From contig NZ_JAEOAH010000013.1 in NCBI RefSeq assembly GCF_016612995.1, positions 94,062 through 158,061 of the forward strand: DNA of 64,000 bases, in the 5' to 3' direction. Of the stretch, positions 1-9,865 are shown one piece after another (the stretch's first letter is position 1; each line of letters starts with the position of its first letter). The translations under genes were made by a program, and so were the position numbers. The notes beneath the pieces are model-generated. The model was not told the DNA's origin and ran no database searches. It was given only the letters and a program-made list of their open reading frames with translations. The DNA is from Viridibacillus soli (GTDB lineage Bacteria > Bacillota > Bacilli > Bacillales_A > Planococcaceae).

Positions 1-1
1 T

Positions 2-40
2 GTCTTTATGGCGATAACGAAGGGAGTGGATGAGGCATGA
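2..40 (+). CDS. C-terminal end of an ABC transporter ATPase (partial)
   Basis: The window opens inside a gene. The frame starting at base 2 gives VFMAITKGVDEA and a TGA that overlaps the next ATG in an ATGA junction. The hydrophobic VFMAIT ending resembles the C-terminus of ATPases paired with ABC-2 permeases, and the following gene is such a permease. Only 12 residues are visible, so the call rests mainly on context. Confidence 0.5.
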   Translation, partial: VFMAITKGVDEA

Positions 41-885
41 AATCAATGTTCACAAATCCAGTGTTAATAAAAGAGTTCAAGCTAAGATTCCGCGCCTTTA
101 AAAGTTTTTCAGGCATCATGTTTTATTTACTAGCACTTAGTATATTTGTCTTTGGTTTTATTTTTGTGCTGATGGATTTTAATATTAGTGGTTTTATTAG
201 TTCAGAAGAAAGCGTAATGTTATTTAGTTTGCTGACGTATGTGCAATTGGCTTTAATTCTGTTCATAACGCCAGGTATGACTGCTGGTTCAATAAGTTCT
301 GAACGTGAAAAGCAAACGTTGAACATTTTACTGACGACGGCGCAATCTTCCTTCCAAATTATTTTTGGGAAAATGAGTTCCTCTATCGTCTTTTTAATGC
401 TTCTATTGATTGCAGGGTTACCAATTTATAGTTTAGTATTTTTATTCGGAGGCGTTTCACCGTCACAATTAATTGTTATTTTCGCGTTTTTAATCGTTAC
501 AATGTTGGCAGTTGGTAGTATCGGTGTCATGTTCTCGACATTACTAAGGAAAACAATTATCTCTATGATTGCAACATATGGCTCGATGTTAGTTTTAACA
601 GGTGTTACAGCATTTTTCTTTTTGATCTCAATGGAGATGAATAGATCAGGCATGACTGGTGTAACGAGTAGTCCATCAATTTTTGCACATTTTTGGGGTA
701 CGATTAATCCAATTGCTTTAATGATGACATTGATTGATCCATTAATGCTTGATAGTTTTTATGAAGTAACAAATATCCATTTTCCAATCTGGGCAGGTTA
801 TTTAATTTTTTATTCACTGGTGACGATTGTCTGTTTATTAATAGCAGTAAAAAGACTACGTGTTAACATGAAAAAAGTGAAATGA
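37..885 (+). CDS. ABC-2 type transporter permease
   Basis: Integral membrane subunit of an ABC exporter, 282 residues, with about six hydrophobic segments: two near residues 25-50 and 65-85, then four between about 110 and 275. The stretch TPGMTAGSISSEREKQTLN at residues 78-96 is the typical cytoplasmic loop of ABC-2 permeases that contacts the ATPase. The start overlaps the upstream ATPase stop by four bases (ATGA), so the two are translationally coupled. The substrate is unknown. The vWA/MoxR operon starts only 12 bp downstream, suggesting one transcript and possibly a shared membrane or envelope task. Confidence 0.85.
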   Translation: MKSMFTNPVLIKEFKLRFRAFKSFSGIMFYLLALSIFVFGFIFVLMDFNISGFISSEESVMLFSLLTYVQLALILFITPGMTAGSISSEREKQTLNILLTTAQSSFQIIFGKMSSSIVFLMLLLIAGLPIYSLVFLFGGVSPSQLIVIFAFLIVTMLAVGSIGVMFSTLLRKTIISMIATYGSMLVLTGVTAFFFLISMEMNRSGMTGVTSSPSIFAHFWGTINPIALMMTLIDPLMLDSFYEVTNIHFPIWAGYLIFYSLVTIVCLLIAVKRLRVNMKKVK

Positions 886-897
886 GGTGGGTAATCG

Positions 898-2358
898 ATG
901 AACGGTCAAAGTCGTTTAGCACAAGCAGTTAAGAGAGCAAGAACGAGCCTTTTTGTAGAACACTTTTTCACTAAGATTCAGTTTGGTATATTGCTCGCAC
1001 TGGGTGTTAGTTTTGTTTTGCTGATTATTTCTCGATTTTTTGTTTTTCCTTATTATGCACAAACTGCGCTGATATCGGCCATCGTCATCGTCACATCATG
1101 GGTACTTCTAATTATTTGGAGAAAGCCATCGAAAGAGCAGTCTATACGTGCTCTGGATGGCTATTTCCCACATAATCAGCTCCGTGCTGTATATTCAATT
1201 GACGATACTACATCACCGCTGTTTCAGCATTTATTGCAGCAAACCGATAACAATGCAGATACTGCTCTTGTTCTATTTAAAGCACGAGAGAAGAGAATTG
1301 TGCAAGGGCCTTATATACTGGGAAGTTTGTTTATAGCTGTCGCTATATTCGCGCTTATTTTATTTCCCGCGACAACACAATTAGCTGCAAAAGATACAGA
1401 ACAAGAAAATAGAATCATTTCAGATATAAAAAAAGAAGTGAAGAAGCTAGAGAAAAAAACGAAATCAGAGGAAGTGAAAAAAGAACTAGCTAAGCTTCAG
1501 GAGAAGTTAAGAGATACGAAAACATCTGAAGAAGCATTGAGAGAGCTCGTGAAAAAACAAAAGGAATTACAATTAAAAGAACAGCAATTACAGGAAAAGA
1601 AAGAACTTGTCAAAAATGATAAGGAAGGCGAAGGGCTAACGGATACAGAATTAAAGGAACTAGCGGATTTACAAAAAGCAAATGACATCTTAATGAATGA
1701 GGCGAGGGATGTGCAGACTGCGATGAGCCAAGAAGGTAAACCGCTCAACCAATCGATCCAAACTGCCTTACAAAATCAGCAGGCACAAGCGAATAGTCAA
1801 AATCAAGCAACTACTTCCAATGGTAGTGCAAGTCAAAGTTCAAGCCAAAGTGCGAATAGTGCACAAAATAGCAATTCATCGCAAAGCTCTTCTCAAACAA
1901 GTAATCAAAATAGCAATACCAATCAGAATGGTCAAGGCCAAGGCCAAGGTCAAGGTCAAGGCCAAGGTCAAGGTCAAGGCCAAGGTCAAGGCCAAGGTCA
2001 AGGTCAAGGCCAAGGTCAAGGCCAAGGTCAAGGCCAAGGAAAAGGGCAGGGACAAGGGTCTGGCTCTGGTTCCAAAGGTGGAGGACTTGGTCAAGGTGAG
2101 CGCAATTTACTAGCAATTCCAGAACGTATTGGTAGTAAAGGTGATACATCGGTAGACTCCGGGAAAACGGGCGAGGGTAGTGCAGCAGAAATTCATGAAA
2201 CAGAAAAAGGCCCAGTACAAAAAGGCTCTATCAGACCTTATGAAGAAGTCGTTGGAAGCTATGAGGATTCGTATATTCAAACGACGGATCGCCTGCAATT
2301 ACCGAAAGAATTACAAAATATTGTACAAGATTATTTTTCTACAATTGATAACAAATAG
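898..2358 (+). CDS. Membrane-anchored coiled-coil protein with Gly-Gln repeat tract
   Basis: 486-residue protein of unknown function. Two membrane segments (about residues 28-50 and 54-75) and a third near 140-158 precede a highly charged Lys/Glu coiled coil (about 165-255), a Gln/Ser/Asn-rich linker and a pure Gly-Gln tract at about 345-385, then a Gly/Ser stretch and a conserved-looking C-terminal tail. It is the first gene of the MoxR/DUF58/vWA set, and proteins with this architecture commonly accompany MoxR-vWA clusters. The coiled coil suggests a scaffold, but this is inference. The repeat tract is encoded by a hexanucleotide minisatellite. RBS GAGGTGG precedes the ATG. Confidence 0.8.
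   Translation: MNGQSRLAQAVKRARTSLFVEHFFTKIQFGILLALGVSFVLLIISRFFVFPYYAQTALISAIVIVTSWVLLIIWRKPSKEQSIRALDGYFPHNQLRAVYSIDDTTSPLFQHLLQQTDNNADTALVLFKAREKRIVQGPYILGSLFIAVAIFALILFPATTQLAAKDTEQENRIISDIKKEVKKLEKKTKSEEVKKELAKLQEKLRDTKTSEEALRELVKKQKELQLKEQQLQEKKELVKNDKEGEGLTDTELKELADLQKANDILMNEARDVQTAMSQEGKPLNQSIQTALQNQQAQANSQNQATTSNGSASQSSSQSANSAQNSNSSQSSSQTSNQNSNTNQNGQGQGQGQGQGQGQGQGQGQGQGQGQGQGQGQGQGQGKGQGQGSGSGSKGGGLGQGERNLLAIPERIGSKGDTSVDSGKTGEGSAAEIHETEKGPVQKGSIRPYEEVVGSYEDSYIQTTDRLQLPKELQNIVQDYFSTIDNK
1930..2037 (+). repeat. Hexanucleotide minisatellite (GGTCAA/GGCCAA) inside a gene
   Basis: About 18 tandem copies of GGYCAA encode a continuous Gly-Gln repeat within the coiled-coil gene. The unit is a multiple of three, so gain or loss of copies changes protein length without breaking the frame. 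Copies differ only at the third position (T or C). Confidence 0.95.
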
Positions 2359-2370
2359 AGGAGGAAGTTC

Positions 2371-3366
2371 ATGTCTTATACACCAGAGCAATACGTAGCG
2401 ATGAGTGAGAAATTACAATCAGTTCGAGATGAAATTGGTCGCTTTATCGTTGGGCAAGAGGAGGCTATCGATTATACGATGTTCGCGGTCCTTGCAGATG
2501 GCCACGCCTTATTAGAGGGGCTTCCGGGTTTAGGGAAAACGATGTTAATCCGCACGATTTCTGAGGTGCTCGATTTATCGTTTTCACGAATCCAATTTAC
2601 ACCCGATTTAATGCCAACAGATATCACTGGTACGAGTGTTATAGAACGTTCCGCAGATGGCAATCAACGCTTCTCCTTCCAAGAAGGACCGATCTTTAGC
2701 CAAATGGTATTAGCGGATGAAATTAACCGTGCGACGCCGAAAACACAAAGTGCACTTTTAGAGGCTATGGGTGAAAAAACGGTAACTGTTCTTGGTGATA
2801 CAAAGAAAATGGCTAAACCATTTTTCGTTTTAGCGACTCAAAACCCGATTGAAATGGAAGGAACATATCCATTACCAGAAGCACAAATGGACCGTTTTTT
2901 TTGTAAAATACTAGTGCCTACCCCATCAAAGGCAGAGTTAATGGAAATTATGAAAAGAACGACAGGTTCCATCTCAGTTGAACTACAGAAAATCATGAAC
3001 GATACAGAAATCGTTGAACTCCAACAGATGGTAAAAGAAGTTTTAATAGCTGATGATATGCTTTCTTATGCTGTAGATTTAGTCGTTGCTACGCATCCAA
3101 ATAGCCCTGATACAATTGATGAAGTGAAGCAGTATATTGAGTATGGTAGTGGCCCACGTGGTTTACAAAGTATTGTTAAACTCGCAAAAGCACGTGCCCT
3201 CATCAATGGTCGCTATCACGTGTCAATTGCAGATATTAAAACAGTAGCAAAACCAGCACTTCGTCATCGTTTAATGCTCAATTATGAGGGGGAAGCGGCG
3301 GGTTTACAAATCGATGATGTGTTGGAAACATTACTTGAAAAAATGAAACAAGGGCAAGCGGTATGA
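2371..3366 (+). CDS. MoxR family AAA+ ATPase
   Basis: 331-residue AAA+ ATPase of the MoxR family. Walker A is GLPGLGKT (residues 50-57), Walker B LADEINRA lies near 112-119, and the sensor-1 region contains ATQNPIEMEGTYPLPEAQ, the MoxR hallmark. MoxR ATPases act as chaperones for vWA proteins with metal-ion-dependent adhesion sites, and four partner genes surround it. RBS GAGGAGG precedes the ATG. The stop overlaps the next ATG by four bases, so it is coupled to the DUF58 gene. Confidence 0.93.
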   Translation: MSYTPEQYVAMSEKLQSVRDEIGRFIVGQEEAIDYTMFAVLADGHALLEGLPGLGKTMLIRTISEVLDLSFSRIQFTPDLMPTDITGTSVIERSADGNQRFSFQEGPIFSQMVLADEINRATPKTQSALLEAMGEKTVTVLGDTKKMAKPFFVLATQNPIEMEGTYPLPEAQMDRFFCKILVPTPSKAELMEIMKRTTGSISVELQKIMNDTEIVELQQMVKEVLIADDMLSYAVDLVVATHPNSPDTIDEVKQYIEYGSGPRGLQSIVKLAKARALINGRYHVSIADIKTVAKPALRHRLMLNYEGEAAGLQIDDVLETLLEKMKQGQAV

Positions 3367-4241
3367 CGCAGTCGAACTTTTTACTACCAAATGAATGGGC
3401 TAGTAAAATTCGCCGTCTCTCTTTGAATACGGCTACGAAAATACGTGGTCATCATAAAGGCTCTCACCGTTCACAACGTTTTGGAGCATCCCTGGATTTC
3501 TCTGATTTTAGAGAATACCATCCAGGTGATGATGTTCGACAACTTGACTGGAACGTTTTTGCACGGACAGAGAAATATTTTATTAAACGCTTTTTAGATG
3601 AGCAGGAAATGCGTGTTCATATTTTACTTGATACAACTAAATCGATGGGGGATGAAGCAAAATGGCTTTTTGCAAGGCAGCTTGCTACAGCTCTAGGGTT
3701 GACTGTGCTAAATAGAGATGATCGATTATCTTTTTCATATGTTTCGAACAAGCCGACTCCACCATTTCGGCGTAAAGGTTCTACTTATCAAAAGGCATAT
3801 GAAAAAACGATTGCGGATTTAAGGGAGCCTACTTCATCAGAATCTTTTGCAGAGAATGCTATCCGCACTTTGCCAAAAGATATGACGATTCTTCTGATTA
3901 TTTCAGATGCACTTGAGCCCCTTGAGGAATGGAGTGCCTTTTTAAGTAAAGTACCCCGCTTTGCAGGAGATGTGCGCCTTATTCAAGTACAATCACTTGA
4001 TGAAAAATTGCCGACTTACTCTGGAGATGTACGATTAATAGATGTTGAAACATCGGCAAGTGTTAATGTATCAATGTCACAAAACGTCTTACGCTCTTAT
4101 GAAGAAAAGCAGCAGGAGCATCAATTACAGCTTGAGGCATTGTGTCGAAAATATGGTGTTCAGCATATAATCGTGCAAGTTGCAGATGGTATTCAGCATG
4201 CACTATTCAACCAATTCATCAAAGCAAAATGGCTACAGTGA
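3363..4241 (+). CDS. DUF58 domain protein, MoxR partner
   Basis: 292-residue soluble protein with the DUF58 signature (GDDVRQLDWNVFARTEKYF near residue 56) followed by a vWA-like fold beginning at LLDTTKSMG. DUF58 proteins are regular companions of MoxR ATPases, and the ATGA overlap with the MoxR gene supports equimolar translation. Unlike many DUF58 proteins there is no N-terminal membrane segment, so it probably works in the cytoplasm between the ATPase and the membrane vWA proteins. Its function in Bacillales is not established. Confidence 0.88.
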   Translation: MTQSNFLLPNEWASKIRRLSLNTATKIRGHHKGSHRSQRFGASLDFSDFREYHPGDDVRQLDWNVFARTEKYFIKRFLDEQEMRVHILLDTTKSMGDEAKWLFARQLATALGLTVLNRDDRLSFSYVSNKPTPPFRRKGSTYQKAYEKTIADLREPTSSESFAENAIRTLPKDMTILLIISDALEPLEEWSAFLSKVPRFAGDVRLIQVQSLDEKLPTYSGDVRLIDVETSASVNVSMSQNVLRSYEEKQQEHQLQLEALCRKYGVQHIIVQVADGIQHALFNQFIKAKWLQ

Positions 4242-4251
4242 GGTGAAGTAA

Positions 4252-6021
4252 ATGGGATTTAATCAACTACCGTTTCTATTAACAGCAATTATTCCTCTAA
4301 CGGTTTTAATTTATTATTTTTTCCGTAAGAGGTATGTAGAAAAACAAATTTCTTCTACTCTTTTTTGGGATGAAGTAATGAAGGAAACGAAGGCTTCACC
4401 CTATTTGCAACATTTACAAAGAAATGCTTTATTTTATTTGCAAATGCTTGGACTTATTTTACTCGTCTTCGCCTTATTACAGCCGTATTGGAAAACAAAA
4501 ACAATTGCTGGGGATCAAATCATTTGGGTAGTCGATACTTCAGCTACAATGCTTGCAGACAAAAATGGTGAAACGATTTTTGAGAGCCATCAAAAAGAAA
4601 TGCTCGATTTAACAGATCAACTCGGGGGCAAAGCTGTCACGATTATTACGACAGGGACTGAGCCGCAAGTTGTTTTACGTAATGAAACAAATGCTAAGAC
4701 AATTCAAAATGCTATTAAATCACTACAAGTTACATATGCCAATGAACAGCTGCCAACAACGCTCGACTTTGTACAAACATTCATTGGCAAGAAATCAACT
4801 GCCATCTATTTATTTACAGATGCAGTAGATCGCGATCAATTGCCACTTGAAGTAGCGGATATTAAATGGATTGTCAAAGGTGCACCTGATGATTTGCAAA
4901 ATATTTCATTGCAGCGCTTTGGCGCAACAAAGTTAGAAGGGGAACTAAAGGCTATCGCCCAAGTGAAAAATGATACGAGCAAAGAGCAAAAGGCAACGAT
5001 CATTATCTCTAATGATAAAGGAGAAGAGCTGACAACGAAGAAAATTACCATTCCAGCAAATGGGGAAGAACGCTTTTCTTTTGAAAAGTTAGCAGATTCA
5101 ACAGCTTTAAAGGCCAAGTTGAAGGTGGAAGATGACTACAAAGCAGATAACGAAATGACCATTCTCTTGCAGCAAAATACAACGAAGATTCTTGTTGATC
5201 AAGGCTTACAGCAGCTCGTACAAAAGGCATTCCAAGCGATGGATTTCCCAGTAAGTATCGTACCGCCTCTACAATTAGAAGATTCTAAAGAAGATGCAAT
5301 CATCGTAACGAATCAAACGAAGCTGTTAGAACAAAAGAAGAAACCGGTACTTCTAATTGGACGAGATGATAAAAAGGCGCAGGAAATTAGCGGTGAAGTG
5401 AAAACAAGGGATTCCAATCTTTTTGCATACGCTCCGATAAAGGATGTTTATGTTAATGAGCTGTATCCATCGTTTAAAGATTATAAAACAATCGCAACAA
5501 TCAATGATGAGCCTTTTATTCAAATTTCGCCGGCAGGGCATATTGCCGTTTTAGCGGATATACAAATGACAGATTGGCCGCTACATCCTTCATTCCCGTT
5601 ATTCTTGTGGAGTGCTAAGGAAAATCTTGCTGCTAGTGGCAGTGATATTGGTACGTTCTCTCCAAATGAAAGACGCATTATCTCATTGGAGAAAACAGAT
5701 GAAGGAACGAAAGGTTATGAAATGTACTCGCAAGATGGAGAATATATTAGTAGCTTTGAAGATGGGGGCAGTTTTATCGCACCAGCTAAGCCTGGACTTT
5801 ATATGCTAAAATCTGGTAATGAAGAAAAACGTTTAGCTGTTTCATTACAGCAACAAGAGAAAGTAATTAAAAAAGGAACATCATTTGAATATGGTGAGAC
5901 AGCAGACAAGGCGACAACAGATTATGTACAGCAATCGCTAATGCCATTGTTTGTATTATTAATCATCGGATTATTACTAGCTGAATGGGAGGTGCAACGT
6001 CGTTATGGATTTACGCATTGA
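4252..6021 (+). CDS. BatA/vWA-type membrane protein
   Basis: 589 residues. An N-terminal BatA-like region has two membrane segments (about 7-23 and 60-78), then an extracytoplasmic-type vWA domain starts at VVDTSATML (a D-x-S-x-T variant of the MIDAS motif). A long beta-rich region follows, and a C-terminal membrane helix (about 562-580) ends the protein. The two-anchor topology places the bulk outside the membrane. It lies ten bases after the DUF58 gene and overlaps the next gene by 17 bp. A role with the MoxR ATPase is inferred from context. Confidence 0.85.
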   Translation: MGFNQLPFLLTAIIPLTVLIYYFFRKRYVEKQISSTLFWDEVMKETKASPYLQHLQRNALFYLQMLGLILLVFALLQPYWKTKTIAGDQIIWVVDTSATMLADKNGETIFESHQKEMLDLTDQLGGKAVTIITTGTEPQVVLRNETNAKTIQNAIKSLQVTYANEQLPTTLDFVQTFIGKKSTAIYLFTDAVDRDQLPLEVADIKWIVKGAPDDLQNISLQRFGATKLEGELKAIAQVKNDTSKEQKATIIISNDKGEELTTKKITIPANGEERFSFEKLADSTALKAKLKVEDDYKADNEMTILLQQNTTKILVDQGLQQLVQKAFQAMDFPVSIVPPLQLEDSKEDAIIVTNQTKLLEQKKKPVLLIGRDDKKAQEISGEVKTRDSNLFAYAPIKDVYVNELYPSFKDYKTIATINDEPFIQISPAGHIAVLADIQMTDWPLHPSFPLFLWSAKENLAASGSDIGTFSPNERRIISLEKTDEGTKGYEMYSQDGEYISSFEDGGSFIAPAKPGLYMLKSGNEEKRLAVSLQQQEKVIKKGTSFEYGETADKATTDYVQQSLMPLFVLLIIGLLLAEWEVQRRYGFTH

Positions 6022-8605
6022 TCACCCACTATGGCTACTATTATTTATACCAACTTTACTCTATTTTGGTTGGGCCTGGATACAAAGTGGCAAACGATAT
6101 AAAAGAGAACATAAAATTATTTTTTATATGCGTGTGTTAGCAATCAGTTTACTCGTTTTTGCTTTAAGTGCGCCTTATATTTTATTGCCGATTAAGGAAG
6201 AGCAAGTTGTTTTTTTAGTCGATCGTTCTGCCTCTATGAAAGGTACTAAAAAGGAAATCGCTAGCTGGATTCAAGAAAGTATGGAAAGTAGCAAGGACTA
6301 CCAAATTAAAGGGGTCTACAGCTTTGCTGATGGTTTCCAAACAGATCTTAGTTTATCATCTAAAAAAACAAATTTACCAGAATGGCCAGCGCTAAAAAAT
6401 ATTGGTCAAACTAATTTAGCGAATGCGTTACAGTTAGCTTCGAATGTTGTAGATAGTAAAAAGGCGACACGTATTGTCGTATTCTCTGACGGTGTTGAAA
6501 CAGCGGGCTCTGCAACAGATCAACTAAGTCAATTACAAAATAGTAATATTCAAATTGATACAGTAAAGATTGATAAACCGGTGAAGCAGGATGTTGCGAT
6601 TACTTCATTTGACACACCACCAGTGGCATACAAAGGTGAACAGCAACAGTTAACAGTACAAATTGAATCTTCGACAAATACGACAGGTGAGCTGAGCTTA
6701 TCAGCAAACGATCAAGTCATTGAAAAGCAAAAAGTTCAATTAGATAGTGGCTCTAATACAGTGACATTCCGTCATAAACCAAAAGGAGATGGCCTTTTTA
6801 AATATAAAGCTCAGCTCAAAATGGCCGAGGATGCCTTGCTTGAAAATAATGAGTTAACTAGTGTCACAACAGTACAAGGAACGCCTCGTATACTGCTCGT
6901 ACATGGAGATGATGTCAAAGCAAGTAGTCTTGCTAATGTCATTGACCAAAATACATTGGTGGTAGAAGACATTTCAGCAATGGAGTTACCGTCGATGCAA
7001 TCATCTTATATTGGCTATGATGCCATTATTTTTGACAACGTTTCAGGCCATTTAGTTGGTGAAGAGAAAATGTCGATGATTGAGCAGGCAGTGAAAAACT
7101 TTGGCATGGGCTTTATGATGATTGGTGGGGAAAATAGCTTTGGTCTTGGAGGCTATTTCAAAACACCGATTGAAACCATTTTACCTGTTGAAATGGAAGT
7201 GAAAGGGAAGGAACAGCTACCTTCACTTGGTTTAACAATTGTTTTAGACAAGTCTGGTAGTATGGACGGTAATAAAATTAAATTAGCAAAGGAAGCAGCC
7301 GTACGCTCAGTTGAATTACTACGTGATGATGATACATTCGGCTTTATCGCATTTGATGATCGGCCGTGGGAAATAATTCCACCAGCTCCACTAACAGATA
7401 AAGAGCAAGCTATAGAAAAGATTTTATCTGTTCCACCAAATGGTGGAACGGAAATCTATTCGTCATTAAGCTTTGCTTATGAAAGTTTGCGAGATTTAAA
7501 GTTACAGCGTAAGCATATTATTTTATTAACGGATGGTGAGGCAGCTACAAGTAGTTCCTATGACCAGCTAATTGAAGAAGGTAAAAATGCGAATATTACG
7601 CTTTCTACTGTTGCAATCGGACAAGATTCGGATCGCAGTTTACTACAATACTTAGCGGAAGTAGGAGCAGGTCGTTTCTATGATGTGGCGGATGAAGAAA
7701 CAATTCCATCAATTCTATCAAGAGAAACGTCTATGTTAACGCGTACGTATATTGAAGATAATCCATTTTATCCAATTATCGATGGTGGTGCGAAATGGCA
7801 AAGTCTATTTACAGAGGGCGTGCCGAAAATGAACGCTTATATTGCTACAACGGCGAAGCAAACGGCTAATGTTATTGTAGAAAGTGAAAAGGATGACCCT
7901 GTACTTGCTGAATGGAAATATGGCCTCGGTAAGACGATGGCCTTCACATCAGATACAAAGGGTAAATGGACAGGGGATTGGGCTCGCTGGCAAGAATGGT
8001 CGAACTTTTGGAATACAACCGTATCAGAGCTACTACCTTCATATAATGAGGTGCCCTATAATATTCAGCAGCAAGATGACGGTTCCTTTATCGTTTCGGA
8101 TCCAACTGCAAAATCAGCATTTATGGATATTGTCGTTGTAGATGAAAAAGGGGGAGAGTTACCAATAACAGAAGAACCATTAGCACCAGGGAAAACGCGT
8201 GTGAACTTTGAGCACGGTCCTGGTCTCGTATACTTCAGAGTATCAAATGATGATGAAGGTATGTATCAAGCTGGACTCACAATACCGTACAGTTCGGAAT
8301 ATCGTATGCAGCAGGATAATACAAAGCTATTAACAGAGCTGTCAACAAGCACAAATGGTAAAGAGCTAACTGATCCAGCAGAAGCGTTTCGTAAGCTCCC
8401 TACATCAAGCGCAGAGCAACAAAATATTGCAAAGTGGTTGATATTAGCAGCGATGTTACTTTTCTTTATCGACATTACGCTCAGACGCTTCGGATGGACT
8501 ACATTACGCAATATACCAAAAGGGCTCCGAAGAAAGAAAGACGTTACTGATCAAGAAGAACAACTTAACGTTGGAGAACTATTGAAAAATAGAAAGAAAC
8601 GTTAA
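6005..8605 (+). CDS. Large membrane protein with two vWA modules and a GATase1-like domain
   Basis: 866 residues. Two N-terminal membrane helices (about 10-25 and 40-60) lead to a first vWA motif LVDRSASMKG, a beta-rich linker, a glutamine-amidotransferase-like segment (RILLVHGDD to MIGGENSFGLGGY, about 297-385), then a second vWA domain with a full MIDAS motif VLDKSGSMDG near residue 414. A membrane helix near 815-832 is followed by a basic cytoplasmic tail. The same domain order is known in vWA proteins of MoxR clusters. Last gene of the operon, followed by a terminator. Confidence 0.88.
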   Translation: MDLRIDHPLWLLLFIPTLLYFGWAWIQSGKRYKREHKIIFYMRVLAISLLVFALSAPYILLPIKEEQVVFLVDRSASMKGTKKEIASWIQESMESSKDYQIKGVYSFADGFQTDLSLSSKKTNLPEWPALKNIGQTNLANALQLASNVVDSKKATRIVVFSDGVETAGSATDQLSQLQNSNIQIDTVKIDKPVKQDVAITSFDTPPVAYKGEQQQLTVQIESSTNTTGELSLSANDQVIEKQKVQLDSGSNTVTFRHKPKGDGLFKYKAQLKMAEDALLENNELTSVTTVQGTPRILLVHGDDVKASSLANVIDQNTLVVEDISAMELPSMQSSYIGYDAIIFDNVSGHLVGEEKMSMIEQAVKNFGMGFMMIGGENSFGLGGYFKTPIETILPVEMEVKGKEQLPSLGLTIVLDKSGSMDGNKIKLAKEAAVRSVELLRDDDTFGFIAFDDRPWEIIPPAPLTDKEQAIEKILSVPPNGGTEIYSSLSFAYESLRDLKLQRKHIILLTDGEAATSSSYDQLIEEGKNANITLSTVAIGQDSDRSLLQYLAEVGAGRFYDVADEETIPSILSRETSMLTRTYIEDNPFYPIIDGGAKWQSLFTEGVPKMNAYIATTAKQTANVIVESEKDDPVLAEWKYGLGKTMAFTSDTKGKWTGDWARWQEWSNFWNTTVSELLPSYNEVPYNIQQQDDGSFIVSDPTAKSAFMDIVVVDEKGGELPITEEPLAPGKTRVNFEHGPGLVYFRVSNDDEGMYQAGLTIPYSSEYRMQQDNTKLLTELSTSTNGKELTDPAEAFRKLPTSSAEQQNIAKWLILAAMLLFFIDITLRRFGWTTLRNIPKGLRRKKDVTDQEEQLNVGELLKNRKKR

Positions 8606-8635
8606 AAAGGGCGGCTCATCATTGAGCCGCCTTTT
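8605..8635. terminator. Bidirectional intrinsic terminator
   Basis: GGCGGCTCA-TCAT-TGAGCCGCC hairpin flanked by A and T runs, between convergent genes (vWA operon and MFS gene), so it can serve both. Confidence 0.9.
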
Positions 8636-8639
8636 CATA

Positions 8640-9809
8640 TTACGCTATTGCTGTTTTACGCTTTGTCCAAACAGCCGTTAAAGCGAAGCACCCTACTAAA
8701 ATAACTGTTCCGAATATATAGGGAGTATTCATATTCCAATCGAATAATATGCCAGCAAGAGCAGGTCCAATCACATTACCTAAACTCATATATGCATTAT
8801 TCATACCAGCAGCAAAGCCTTGTTCGTTGCCAGCTGTTTTTGAAATCAGTGTATTCACAGCAGGGCGGATTAAAGTCGTTGCTGTTGAGAATATAGTTGC
8901 CACTAGTAACATGATAAAGAAGGCATTTACAAATAATATACCTAACATACTAATGGCTGAAACTGCAAGGCCAAATAAAATGATTTTCATTTCTCCGAAT
9001 TTCTTAAATAACTTATTTAATGCGAAGCCTTGAACAATTACACCAACAAAACCACCAACAGTCATTAAAATGGCAATATCAGTTGCTGTGTATTCAAACT
9101 TATATGTTAAGAACATTGATAAGGTGGCTTGGAAATTTGATATTCCAAATGAGAATACAAAGACAACTATTAACAGCACAAAGTACGATGCATGGAATGA
9201 ACGAGACATCTGTTTGAACAAGTTATCGCCTTTTACAGCATTCTGAATTACTGGTGTTGTCGCTGGTAATAAGATTAGTGATAATACGCCTGCAATAATA
9301 GAAGCAGACCCAGCAAAGTAGAATGGGAAGTGCAAACTAACGTTGGATAAAAAACCGCCAATACCAGGCCCAATCATAAAGCCTAGAGAAATCGCTGCAC
9401 CAATTTGCCCCATTGCTTTGCCTCGTTCTTCATTGGTCGTAATATCTGCTACATAAGCCATAATTGGCGGTACGATAAAGGCCGAGCCGACACCTGTTAA
9501 AAAGCGGCAAACAAATAACATCCACAGTTCTGTAGATAAACCAAATGCGATTTGAGCAATACCATTTACAAATAGCCCAAAAACAATTAGTTTTTTTCGG
9601 CCGATGCGATCAGATAAATTCCCAGCTATAGGGGAGAATAGGAACTGAGCAAAAGCGATAATGGCTATTAGAAAGCCTAACACTTGTCCAGCAGCGCCAA
9701 ATAGTTTCAAATAGCTAGGCATAACGGGAATAATAAGACCGACAGAACTCATCGAGATAAACATATTAAACATTAATAAGATTAATGCTAATTTATTGGA
9801 AGATTTCAT
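8640..9809 (-). CDS. MFS drug-efflux transporter (Bmr/NorA-like)
   Basis: 389-residue major facilitator with twelve predicted helices. The loop-2/3 motif is present as GNLSDRIGRKKLI (about residues 63-75), and the exporter motif C (GPGIGGFL) occurs near residue 152, which points to an antiporter of the DHA1 drug-efflux group. It is a single-gene unit with its own promoter and a terminator at each side. An imperfect 19-bp dyad (9841-9859) between promoter and start codon may be an operator, but no dedicated regulator gene is adjacent. The substrate cannot be told from sequence. Confidence 0.88.
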   Translation of the reverse strand: MKSSNKLALILLMFNMFISMSSVGLIIPVMPSYLKLFGAAGQVLGFLIAIIAFAQFLFSPIAGNLSDRIGRKKLIVFGLFVNGIAQIAFGLSTELWMLFVCRFLTGVGSAFIVPPIMAYVADITTNEERGKAMGQIGAAISLGFMIGPGIGGFLSNVSLHFPFYFAGSASIIAGVLSLILLPATTPVIQNAVKGDNLFKQMSRSFHASYFVLLIVVFVFSFGISNFQATLSMFLTYKFEYTATDIAILMTVGGFVGVIVQGFALNKLFKKFGEMKIILFGLAVSAISMLGILFVNAFFIMLLVATIFSTATTLIRPAVNTLISKTAGNEQGFAAGMNNAYMSLGNVIGPALAGILFDWNMNTPYIFGTVILVGCFALTAVWTKRKTAIA

Positions 9810-9865
9810 ATTTTTCTCTCTTTCTCGTAAAACATTTCGTATTGCTAATTAATAGTAATGTATGA

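Noticed and set aside
1811..2149. ORFs on both strands in other frames of the Gly-Gln region
   Set aside because: A hexamer repeat stays open in several frames; only the long frame continues into membrane and coiled-coil domains.
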